Of a stretch of DNA of 8,609 bases, positions 1 to 6,590 are shown piece by piece; positions within the stretch are counted from its first letter, which is position 1; every line of letters starts with the position of its first letter. The notes under the pieces are model-generated. The model had not been told where the DNA came from. It saw only the letters and a list, made by a program, of their open reading frames with translations, and made no database searches. Origin of the DNA: Candidatus Martarchaeota archaeon (GTDB taxonomy: Archaea > Micrarchaeota > Micrarchaeia > Micrarchaeales > CABMGC01). Location: contig JAMCSO010000044.1 of NCBI GenBank assembly GCA_023379075.1, positions 1 to 8,609 on the forward strand, given 5' to 3'. The position numbers and the translations under genes were made by a program.

Positions 1-188
1 GGCTTTCCATCCATAGAGAAGCTGAGAGAAAGAGCTTCATACAAGGCAGGGTTGCTGATGCAGAGTCTGAGAGCGTTACGATCGGCTTCTTCGGAGAGGT
101 TCATCCTGAAGTACTCAATGAGTTCGGGATAGAAGAGCCGACAATAGGGTTTGAGATCAATCTCTCGCTTCTCTATGGATGGAAAGCC
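1..188. repeat. Inverted repeat at window edge (arms 1-29 and 161-188)
   Basis: Bases 1-22 are the exact reverse complement of 167-188. After a one-base bulge at T23, bases 24-29 (gagaga) pair with 161-166 (tctctc). That gives 28 paired bases around a loop of about 131 bases. Both arms fall within the pheT reading frame. The left arm begins exactly at the first base, so it may extend further out of view. It may be a real repeat or a fold-back joint at a contig end. Confidence 0.9.
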
Positions 189-212
189 TCATCCAAGGCA
201 ATCAGGCAGTGA
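3..212 (+). CDS. pheT: Phenylalanyl-tRNA synthetase beta subunit, C-terminal end (partial)
   Basis: This is the 3' end of a gene that enters from the left edge: 69 codons in frame, ending in TGA at 210-212. The translation contains GFFGEVHPEVLNEFGIEEP followed by GFEINLSLLY, the hallmark end of archaeal/eukaryotic-type PheT (a G-x-x-G-E-x-HPEVL-x-x-FG stretch, then a hydrophobic FEIDL-like strand). KSFIQGRVA just before it matches the usual HPSFI-x-GR segment. PheT partners PheS in the cytoplasmic enzyme that charges tRNA-Phe; this part belongs to the catalytic-like fold of the beta chain. The first codons lie in an inverted repeat (1-29 with 161-188), so residues before about base 24 could be a fold-back artefact, although EAERKSF still aligns plausibly. 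It converges with the RFC gene, with one base between the stops. Identity is from motif recall, not a search. Confidence 0.85.
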   Translation, partial: LSIHREAERKSFIQGRVADAESESVTIGFFGEVHPEVLNEFGIEEPTIGFEINLSLLYGWKASSKAIRQ

Positions 213-213
213 G

Positions 214-1440
214 CTATGGCAATCCGTAAGCGTTGGAAAGATCCTCTATCTCATCCTTTCCTAGATTGAATCTTCGCTCTAGAAACTCGGTAGTGTGCTC
301 CTCGCCATAAACCTTGTTTGCCTTGCTTATCATGATCCTGAGCACAGGCAGGAAATCGTTTATTATGCTCCTCTTGTTCGTGTGCAGTATTGGCATAAGC
401 TTTGAGGCTATGTTGTTCAACGAGCCTCTGTCTTTTTTTGTCTTGCTCAGGTACCTTATCGTTGATGGAAAGGCATACTGCTTCAGGAGAGTTACTCTTC
501 CGCGTCCAGCCAAGGATACTCCAGAAGAAGTCAGTATTGATGCATATCGCATGTATCCATAATAATTGTTCCTTGATGCCTTATTCAAGAACATGCTAGC
601 TTTAGATAGCTGCATGTACGAGTCCCTTATGCTGCTCTTCAGGATGTACCTGTTTGGTATGTTCTCGTCAACCCAGTTTATCATCATCTCAAGGTCTAAG
701 CCACTGTTGAGCATCGCATTCCTTGATGAATCGAAATCTCCAGTGAGGAAGATTTTGTCCAATGTAGCGAAGACTTCCATCTTCCTGTCGCGTATGCCGA
801 GATTCTCTAGCAGCTCTTCCTTTGCCCCCAGCAGCAGCTCGAGGTCGTTTATGGCTCCACGCATGTCGCCATTGCTCCTTGCTGTGATCTCTTCAAGTAC
901 ATCTGTGCCTATGACTTTTCCCTCTCTATCAGCTATCGACTTCAATAGCCTGAGCATATCATCCCTGCCTATCTTCTTGAACTCGACCTTCTCGACATAA
1001 TTCCTAATGAAACTTATCTTCCTGTCCCAGAAGTCATTCGCTATCAGCACAACAGGCTGTCTTGAAGACTTGAGAAGCTGAGTTATTACCCTCTCTGCCC
1101 CAGAATCGAATCTGCTTGAGAGTTCGTCGACTTCATCAAGTATTATCAACACCTTCTTGTTGAATAATCCCCTTGTATTGCTTGCTGGCAGAATGAGCTT
1201 ATTTAGAGTCTCTGCATCCCTGTAATCACTTGCGTTAAGCTCTATCGTCTCGAAGCCGCCAGAGTACGCGATTGCGTGTGCAGCTGTCGTCTTTCCAGTG
1301 CCTGAAGGGCCGAAGATCAGAATAGGTCTTGGATGCGCATCTGAATTGATCGCTGAAGTGAATGCTATAAGAGAATCTATGGCTGCCTTGTTCCCTGCTA
1401 TCCCTCCCAGAGTGTAAGGAGCATATTTCTCGTACAGCAT
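214..1440 (-). CDS. rfcL: Replication factor C large subunit (clamp loader)
   Basis: This 408-residue AAA+ ATPase is the large chain of the archaeal clamp loader, which with RFC small subunits opens and loads the PCNA ring at primer ends. Visible in order: the N-terminal LYEKYAPYTLGGIAGN box; Walker A GPSGTGKT at 44-51; the RFC box ELNASDYRD at 68-75; Walker B LIILDEVDE at 98-106; sensor 1 VLIAND at 131-136; and sensor 2 GDMRGAINDLE at 191-201 with R194. A helical C-terminal collar follows. LRN-A-C of many large subunits is replaced by IRNYVEKVEF, and there is no SRC arginine finger, as expected for the large rather than small subunit. Length is at the short end for archaeal RfcL. No C-terminal PCNA-binding QxxL/I-x-x-FF motif is visible; the chain ends SNAYGLP. 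Start is ATG at 1440-1438, stop TAG at 216-214. Confidence 0.93.
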   Translation of the reverse strand: MLYEKYAPYTLGGIAGNKAAIDSLIAFTSAINSDAHPRPILIFGPSGTGKTTAAHAIAYSGGFETIELNASDYRDAETLNKLILPASNTRGLFNKKVLIILDEVDELSSRFDSGAERVITQLLKSSRQPVVLIANDFWDRKISFIRNYVEKVEFKKIGRDDMLRLLKSIADREGKVIGTDVLEEITARSNGDMRGAINDLELLLGAKEELLENLGIRDRKMEVFATLDKIFLTGDFDSSRNAMLNSGLDLEMMINWVDENIPNRYILKSSIRDSYMQLSKASMFLNKASRNNYYGYMRYASILTSSGVSLAGRGRVTLLKQYAFPSTIRYLSKTKKDRGSLNNIASKLMPILHTNKRSIINDFLPVLRIMISKANKVYGEEHTTEFLERRFNLGKDEIEDLSNAYGLP

Positions 1441-1470
1441 ATGATAACCACTACCATTATGCAGCTTAAT

Positions 1471-1479
1471 GTAAATATG
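1471..1479 (-). promoter_or_regulatory. Candidate TATA box for rfcL
   Basis: On the minus strand the sequence reads CATATTTAC after a purine-rich AAAG, centred about 35 bases ahead of the rfcL ATG. That would give a leader of roughly ten bases. It is a weak match, and readthrough from the upstream gene is equally possible. Confidence 0.3.
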
Positions 1480-1497
1480 CTTTGCGCAGAGGTTGCG

Positions 1498-2181
1498 TCA
1501 CGGCAGTCTCATTGAGACATTGGCAGCAACATAGGGCACGGATGGTATTGCATGTCTGCTGCTGGCAAGAAGCACTACGACCTCGCTGTTCTTCTTCCCT
1601 ATTATTATCATACTATTCCCCATTGTAGTATTTAAGGAATTTGAGTATGCATAGATGTAGCTCATGCCATCAGCAGTTGCAAGTGATGGCTTGCTAACTC
1701 CGGTGAGGTTAAAGTAGTAGCTAAAAGCGTCCAATGCAAAATTATATGTTCCAGTAGTGTTCTTCGCAAGAAGCACTGATTCAATTACGGCTCCTGTTGA
1801 ATTTCCAATGGTGATATTATACGCCATCGATGCTCCGGCTACGACCCCATATATTGCAGGCGCTGTGCTGAGCTGTGTGCTGTTAGCATTCTTGGCAGAA
1901 TAGTGTCCTCCGGCTCCAACCATTGATGCGGCTTCGGATTCGTTGATAAGGTAGCTTGAGATATTCTGGCCTTGGACTGTACGTATATTGCCAGTAGATT
2001 GCAAAGAAGAGTTGTTTGCAGTTGATCCGCTTGGGCCAGAGAGAGATGAATGTCTTAAGACAAAGTAGGCTCCAGCCACAAGGATAATGACTAAAGCTAA
2101 TGCAGCAATATACTTAGTAGGGAATCTATTGTCTGCTTTTGGCAATGGCGGCTGTTGCGGTATTGGGTTTGGATTGTCCAT
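1498..2181 (-). CDS. Single-pass, sequon-rich exported/surface protein of unknown function
   Basis: I do not recognise the family. The 227-residue product has a short Pro-rich cytoplasmic head (MDNPNPIPQQPPLPK), then one strong membrane segment at about 24-43 (YIAALALVIILVAGAYFVL). A Ser/Gly/Asn-rich linker follows, then an extracytoplasmic domain of about 150 residues. The head lacks a cleavage-type signal, so it is probably an N-terminally anchored, outward-facing protein. The exposed part has 11 N-X-S/T sequons (N56, 57, 73, 80, 100, 122, 127, 141, 158, 184, 221), a very high density for its size, making it a likely substrate of the STT3 encoded nearby. There is no cysteine. The region at about 110-205 alternates hydrophobic strands, suggesting a beta-rich fold. 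Start is ATG at 2181-2179 with TTTAAA about 22 bases upstream; stop is TGA. Confidence 0.8.
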   Translation of the reverse strand: MDNPNPIPQQPPLPKADNRFPTKYIAALALVIILVAGAYFVLRHSSLSGPSGSTANNSSLQSTGNIRTVQGQNISSYLINESEAASMVGAGGHYSAKNANSTQLSTAPAIYGVVAGASMAYNITIGNSTGAVIESVLLAKNTTGTYNFALDAFSYYFNLTGVSKPSLATADGMSYIYAYSNSLNTTMGNSMIIIGKKNSEVVVLLASSRHAIPSVPYVAANVSMRLP

Positions 2182-2199
2182 AAGATAACACTTTATTGC

Positions 2200-2206
2200 A
2201 TTTAAA
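2200..2206 (-). promoter_or_regulatory. Candidate TATA box for the sequon-rich protein gene
   Basis: The minus strand reads CTTTAAATG, with TTTAAA centred about 22 bases ahead of the ATG at 2181. This fits a leaderless or near-leaderless archaeal transcript. It sits in the 61-base gap after the upstream gene's stop. Confidence 0.4.
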
Positions 2207-2242
2207 GACGAATTTGTATTCTCACTTGCAGAAATGTATTGA

Positions 2243-2650
2243 TCAAACGACCTGAATTATCTGCTTCTTGGTAAGGGAATTTATTACGTATGCATAATTG
2301 TTGTGGTTAACGAATGCAGTTATGTTTATGGTGTAATTTCCTTTCTCGGTACCCACATCCCCATAGATCGTAAACTTGGCGTTAAGCTCCTGATTAGGAC
2401 TTATGGGGCCGAGCTTGGCCTCCTTCTGCTTTGAGATGCCTGTCTCATCAAGGCTAAGCTGCTTTGGAACAGCAACCGCAACTGAGCTGAGGAGCTCTTC
2501 GTCTGTAATATTCTTTAAGGTCACTGAGAGAAGTGTTGAGCTTTTTGAATTTGAGTATAGCTTGTATGGGACAAGCTCCGTCTTTATCGTATATGGCAAT
2601 GCACTCCCGCTTCCTTCATCACTCTTCTTGAATATGTTCAATAAGCCCAT
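2243..2650 (-). CDS. Conserved small beta-sandwich-like protein, function unknown
   Basis: From the chosen ATG (2650-2648) the product is 135 residues. It opens MGLLNIFKKSDEG, a short amphipathic head of the kind seen on small archaeal proteins that may touch the membrane. From about residue 20 it alternates hydrophobic and polar residues in strand-like blocks (LLSVTLKNITDEEL, VAVAVPKQLSL, LNAKFTIYGDVG, GNYTINITAFV, YAYVINSL). The pattern resembles an Ig-like/CARDB-type beta sandwich; this is a fold impression, not an assignment. No signal peptide or full membrane helix is seen, so it is probably cytoplasmic and its three sequons are probably unused. An in-frame ATG at 2668 would add six residues but lies 3 bases past a good TATA box, so 2650 is preferred. 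GGGTG lies about 8 bases ahead of the 2650 ATG. Confidence 0.75.
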   Translation of the reverse strand: MGLLNIFKKSDEGSGSALPYTIKTELVPYKLYSNSKSSTLLSVTLKNITDEELLSSVAVAVPKQLSLDETGISKQKEAKLGPISPNQELNAKFTIYGDVGTEKGNYTINITAFVNHNNYAYVINSLTKKQIIQVV

Positions 2651-2670
2651 AGACCGCACCCTTTGCATAT

Positions 2671-2678
2671 ATTATATA
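2671..2678 (-). promoter_or_regulatory. TATA box that decides the start of the small beta-rich protein
   Basis: The minus strand reads GCTATATAATATATGC. The TATATAAT core is centred about 25 bases before the ATG at 2650, predicting transcription to begin at or just before that codon. The alternative ATG at 2668 would overlap the promoter itself. Confidence 0.55.
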
Positions 2679-2689
2679 GCAATACATTA

Positions 2690-3439
2690 TTAATCTTCAC
2701 TTGGTTTGTTGAACTTGTTGAATAGCTCCCTGTATGTATCGATTGTGCCTATGTCAAACCAATCATCATGATATACTATTCCATCGACCTCAGTATCCTT
2801 CAGAAGCCACTGCAAGAAATATCCGGGCGCATCTGGGTTGTTCCTGTCATCTATGTACTTCTTGAACTTCGAAAGAACCGCTTTTGGATAAAGATAGATT
2901 CCTGTGCTGACCAAAGTCGACTTCGGCTCGTTTGGTTTCTCTTCAAACTCAGTTATCCTGAATCCTTCAAGCTTTACCACTCCGAAGCGTTTGGCATCGT
3001 ATATCGACTTCATGTTGTAAAGAGCTATGGTCGGCTTCTTGTTGCCTTTGAAATGCTCAAGCATATTCTTCAGGCTGAAGTTATAGAAATTGTCTCCGGC
3101 AATTATCAGAAGGTCCGAGTTGACGCCCGCCTGCTCTATGGCATAAGTGATTCCTCTTACTGCGCCAAATTTTTCTTCGTTCGAAAAGGTCGGCTCTGAT
3201 ATCAGCACTATCTCTTTGAGGAAACCTGCCCTCTTTCTCAGCTCTATGAAGTATTCGAATTGTGGGAGAAACTTCTGGTTTGTGGAGATTATTATCCTGT
3301 CAACACCCAGTGAGGAGACATCACTTATTATATAATCAAGAAGAGGCTTTCCGTTTACTGGCAATAACATCTTTGGTATGAACTCTGTTATTGGTTCCAG
3401 CCGCTTTGCGAATCCGCCGCATAGTATCAGTGCATCCAT
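2690..3439 (-). CDS. Sugar-1-phosphate nucleotidyltransferase (RfbA/GlmU-N-type)
   Basis: This 249-residue protein (from ATG 3439) is a single-domain nucleotidyltransferase. It would join a sugar 1-phosphate to a nucleoside triphosphate, giving a nucleotide-sugar and pyrophosphate in the cytoplasm. The signature is clear: LILCGGFAKRLEPIT at 4-18 with the GG-x-A-x-R loop, then IPKMLLPVNGKPLLDY at 21-36 with the catalytic-type Lys in PK. Next are GDN at 115-117 (metal-binding Asp), the EFEEKP motif at 164-169, STGIYLY at 178-184 and DWFDIGTIDTY at 226-236. There is no C-terminal left-handed beta-helix, so it is not a full GlmU-like fusion. Substrate (glucose, mannose or other) and nucleotide cannot be told from motifs. 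Reading could extend upstream to a TTG at 3484, but the family begins right at M-x-A-hydrophobic-CGG, so 3439 is chosen. Proximity to STT3 suggests a role in surface glycan synthesis. Confidence 0.9.
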   Translation of the reverse strand: MDALILCGGFAKRLEPITEFIPKMLLPVNGKPLLDYIISDVSSLGVDRIIISTNQKFLPQFEYFIELRKRAGFLKEIVLISEPTFSNEEKFGAVRGITYAIEQAGVNSDLLIIAGDNFYNFSLKNMLEHFKGNKKPTIALYNMKSIYDAKRFGVVKLEGFRITEFEEKPNEPKSTLVSTGIYLYPKAVLSKFKKYIDDRNNPDAPGYFLQWLLKDTEVDGIVYHDDWFDIGTIDTYRELFNKFNKPSED

Positions 3440-3515
3440 ATTATTACCATTCTTGTGATCCTTTAGCATAAGATAGAGAGCCAAACGTTCTGAGTTGGTG
3501 ATTTATGGATAAAAG

Positions 3516-3528
3516 TATATTTATATAA
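3516..3528 (-). promoter_or_regulatory. Candidate TATA box for the nucleotidyltransferase gene
   Basis: The minus strand reads TTATATAAATATA, one of the best TATA matches in the window. It predicts a transcript start near 3497 and a leader of roughly 55-60 bases before the ATG at 3439. The GGT at about -9 to -7 of that ATG could act as a minimal ribosome-binding site. Confidence 0.5.
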
Positions 3529-3616
3529 CCATATGCAACGCTTGAGTCAATCTTCCATTTTCAAAGCAGAATAACCTGATTGTTCATATATTTTTATATA
3601 CTTATATGTTCTATTT

Positions 3617-3629
3617 CTTTTTAAAATAT
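3617..3629 (+). promoter_or_regulatory. Candidate TATA box for the STT3 gene
   Basis: CTTTTTAAAATAT has its TTTAAAATAT core centred about 27 bases before the STT3 ATG, and no Shine-Dalgarno-like sequence intervenes. This suggests a leaderless transcript. A second AT-rich element (catatatttttatata, 3585-3600) lies further up and could be an alternative or bidirectional element of this divergent region. Confidence 0.5.
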
Positions 3630-3651
3630 CTAGTCTAATCTACGTGTCTAT

Positions 3652-6546
3652 ATGTCATTTGTATTGGCAGCAATAGTGATTCTTCTTTCTATAATCGTTC
3701 CTGGATTCTTTCTTTCCCTAGCGCTTCTGAAGAAGACAAAGCTTAACATGTTTGAGATAATAGTGATAGGTTTCATATTTGGAATGATATTTCCACCAAC
3801 GCTGACCTGGTTGGAAGGATATTTCATAAATTATATTCATTCTTTTGCGTTTTCTGCCGGGCTGTACGAAGCAAATGTTATAATATTAACAATAATAGGC
3901 ATGGCGCTCTGCTTTGTGCAGGGGATATTCAGCTCTGAGAATATCACCAAGTTGCAAAAAGCTCTCGGCTCCGTCACAAATATAGACAATATTGGAGCTG
4001 GACTGAAGGAGAACAGGAAGAAGTACAGTACGCTTATATGGTCATTGCTACTTCTTTTCATGGTAGTGGCATTCCTGACCAGAATAGCTAGCATTGGCAT
4101 AGCGCCCCATTTCTTCGAGTTCGACCCTTACTTTGATATGCAGAGCACGGAATCAATACTTGTGCATGGATATCAGATCTTTCATGATCACTCTGCATGG
4201 CCTACATTGATTGCTGGAGCGCCACATAGGATAGAGCCATTGATGCCATATATAGAAGCATTCTGGTACTCTGTGGCAGAGCCTGCTGGCTCAAGCAGAA
4301 GCTCTTCAGTTAATATAACATTACTGAGTCAGGTTAGCAGCTTTTATCCGCCGATAACAGCAGCACTTCTTGTCTTTGTAATATTCATGTTCCTTTATCA
4401 TGAGTATGGAGAGTTCCCAGCAATAATCGGGGCTGCGCTTGTGACAGGAATGCCTACGCTTATCTCAACATTCATAGCTGGAGAACAACTCCTGGAACCT
4501 TGGGGCATCTTCAGCCTATTCTTCTTCTTTGCAACATATCTGGTAGCAGTCAATAATCCAAAGGAGAGAAGATTTGCAATATTGGCAGGAATAGCGTTCG
4601 CATCCACATTCCTTGGTGCGCACTATTACACAGTAGATGCTGGAGTGCTAGGATTGTACATAGCAATACAGGGAATAGTGAAGGTATTCGGATTCTCTGG
4701 CAAGGATGAGAGCATGACCGACTTTTACATCACGAATGGAATAATCGTTGCAGTCATAGCCGCATTCTTCCTTGTCTTCAGCCCGTATGGGACAGTGTTA
4801 TCCAACAGATCATTGTCTGTTGCCGGAATACCATTGACAATAGCAACAGGCCTCTTTGCCTTGATATTTGTCTTTGTATTCCAGATGATACCTGTTTATC
4901 TTGCACGGAATAAGATTATCATAACAAAGACTGACAATAGGACATACTTTGGATGGCTTGTATTTCTGATGGTTGTGGTGATCCTGCTTATAGCATTTAC
5001 AAAGATCGGAACTCCGGTGAGAAATTATATTGCATTGACCAAGCACTTCACTACAGCATCAATACCTCTCTTTGCCACGGTGCAGGAGTATGCGCCCACG
5101 GGAGTAAACTTCAACTTCGAAAGTGGAGGATTTGGAATAATAGGATGGGCCATCACTTATGGAACAGGCTCCACTCTCAATCTGTTAATATTTTTGATAT
5201 TGGGAGCCTTTGCGATATTGGCTGTGCTTGCAATAATATATAGGCATTCTAATGCAAGCGTGCTCGGGCTTACAATAGTATTTCCGCTTGCTGTTGCAGG
5301 AATGCTTGAGGTAAAGTACTTACCACACTTCGGAGTTGCATACATACTAGCGATTGGAATGATAATAGGCGAGCTCCTAATACTTGCAGAGGGAGGGCTT
5401 TCAAATCATGAAAAGGTAAAGCATGCCTTCGATATAAACTTCAGCAATATAAGCTTCTCAAATAAGAAGCTGATAATAGCTGTAATAGCGATAATAGTGG
5501 CGATAGCCGAGCTGGGAAGCATAGGTGCAATAATTGCAGCCGCAATAAATCCAAATTGCAATACTCTTGCAAACCAAGGCAACTCCCTGGGTTATAATCT
5601 CTTTTGTGAGACAGTACCATCATACTGGATAGCCGCAACGGCATGGATGAGGCAGAATGTCGGACCTTACGGGCCGAGGATACTCTCATGGTGGGATTAC
5701 GGAGACTGGATAAATTGGTTTGGAAACAGCAATGCAGTCCTGAGAGGAGATAATGCGGTGCCGACGTTGGATTATGCAACTGCCGCACAGTACGTCCTTG
5801 GAGCAAAGGACAATGTCAGTCCGAGAACCTTAGCCACATTCATGAATTCTATGCAGGCAAAGTATGTACTCTTTGATGATCAGCTAATGCAGAAGTGGGG
5901 AGCTCTCAACTTCCTTGCGTGCATAGATACAAACCAGACAACACTGGCATTTGCAAACGAGCAGGGCAGGATAGGAAACTCAACATGTGAGCAGGTGCAC
6001 AGCCCAGTATATGCCTTTGTTCCATTGGCCTCTTCTGGAGCTGCAAGCATAGCTGACTATTGCCAATTCAAGAATACCTCAATATCCGCACTCCATGCAA
6101 TATTGCTAGGGCCAAACTCCACCACATATCAGAACTATTGCGTTCCTTCAACAGTCTTGAATTCAGGTTCTCCGGTAACATTGTATAATGCAAGCGGAAA
6201 CATGACAAACATAGTGATAGTTCCAACGCAGGAATTCTTCTATGGCGTTGCAAATCTTGGAGGTCAGCCTTTTGCGGAGTTCTTTGTTCTTTATCTACCA
6301 AACGGGCCTAATGATACAATAACAAACGCGCCTTCGGAGTTTTACAACTCGAATTATTATAGAGGTTTCTTCTTCGGAAAGCTTCCTGGATTCAAGCTAG
6401 TGTATCCTTCGAATTTCACAGGAATCAATTATATCAATAGCACGAACCCGATAATGATATACGCGGTTGACAACTACACGGGAGGCAGTCCGCCAGTGAC
6501 ACCAAAGTATCCGTTCATAACAAACAACTACACAATGCCTGGTTGA
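3652..6546 (+). CDS. aglB: STT3/AglB-type oligosaccharyltransferase
   Basis: This 964-residue membrane enzyme should move a preassembled glycan from a lipid carrier to Asn in N-X-S/T on the outer membrane face. Roughly 630 residues are multi-spanning; a soluble outer domain of about 330 residues follows. Catalytic landmarks: FEFDPYFD at 155-162 in the first outer loop (D158 likely binds metal), TVQEYAPTG at 476-484 (the TIxE/SVSE-type loop), and SWWDYGDW at 679-686 containing the invariant WWDYG acceptor-binding motif. D742/D743 with K748 (DDQLMQKWGAL) may be the DK-type motif. The usual DxD/DxE second acidic motif is not obvious; by position it would fall at AGEQLLEPWG (276-285), leaving E282. 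About 125 residues with three extra membrane segments precede the first canonical one. The outer domain holds six Cys and 12 sequons. ATG at 3652; stop TGA. The gene symbol is by family. Confidence 0.93.
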   Translation: MSFVLAAIVILLSIIVPGFFLSLALLKKTKLNMFEIIVIGFIFGMIFPPTLTWLEGYFINYIHSFAFSAGLYEANVIILTIIGMALCFVQGIFSSENITKLQKALGSVTNIDNIGAGLKENRKKYSTLIWSLLLLFMVVAFLTRIASIGIAPHFFEFDPYFDMQSTESILVHGYQIFHDHSAWPTLIAGAPHRIEPLMPYIEAFWYSVAEPAGSSRSSSVNITLLSQVSSFYPPITAALLVFVIFMFLYHEYGEFPAIIGAALVTGMPTLISTFIAGEQLLEPWGIFSLFFFFATYLVAVNNPKERRFAILAGIAFASTFLGAHYYTVDAGVLGLYIAIQGIVKVFGFSGKDESMTDFYITNGIIVAVIAAFFLVFSPYGTVLSNRSLSVAGIPLTIATGLFALIFVFVFQMIPVYLARNKIIITKTDNRTYFGWLVFLMVVVILLIAFTKIGTPVRNYIALTKHFTTASIPLFATVQEYAPTGVNFNFESGGFGIIGWAITYGTGSTLNLLIFLILGAFAILAVLAIIYRHSNASVLGLTIVFPLAVAGMLEVKYLPHFGVAYILAIGMIIGELLILAEGGLSNHEKVKHAFDINFSNISFSNKKLIIAVIAIIVAIAELGSIGAIIAAAINPNCNTLANQGNSLGYNLFCETVPSYWIAATAWMRQNVGPYGPRILSWWDYGDWINWFGNSNAVLRGDNAVPTLDYATAAQYVLGAKDNVSPRTLATFMNSMQAKYVLFDDQLMQKWGALNFLACIDTNQTTLAFANEQGRIGNSTCEQVHSPVYAFVPLASSGAASIADYCQFKNTSISALHAILLGPNSTTYQNYCVPSTVLNSGSPVTLYNASGNMTNIVIVPTQEFFYGVANLGGQPFAEFFVLYLPNGPNDTITNAPSEFYNSNYYRGFFFGKLPGFKLVYPSNFTGINYINSTNPIMIYAVDNYTGGSPPVTPKYPFITNNYTMPG

Positions 6547-6590
6547 TTTATTGATTTGTTTTGATTGGGAGATCCCTAAAAAAGGGTTTG
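6547..6590 (+). terminator. Terminator-like region after STT3
   Basis: Straight after the STT3 stop comes a T-rich run (tttattgatttgttttgatt), of the kind that ends archaeal transcription. A short hairpin CCCT-aaaaa-AGGG at 6574-6586 followed by tttgtt comes next. The stem is only 4 bp, so the T-rich tract is the stronger argument. Confidence 0.4.

Noticed and set aside
1483..1498. Hairpin cgca-acctc-tgcg just after the sequon-rich protein stop
   Set aside because: The stem is only 4 bp with no T-run following on the minus strand, so it is not a credible terminator.
2651..2668. Six-residue N-terminal extension (MQRVRS) of the small beta-rich protein
   Set aside because: Its ATG lies only 3 bases past the TATA box, so it would not be on a transcript made from that promoter.
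3440..3484. N-terminal extension of the nucleotidyltransferase from TTG 3484
   Set aside because: The family starts directly before the CGG-x-A-x-R loop and an ATG is available there; the extension is unlike anything in the family.
5441..5806. Long antisense frames inside the STT3 gene
   Set aside because: They are shadows of the strongly supported STT3 frame, with no protein-like motif or promoter of their own.
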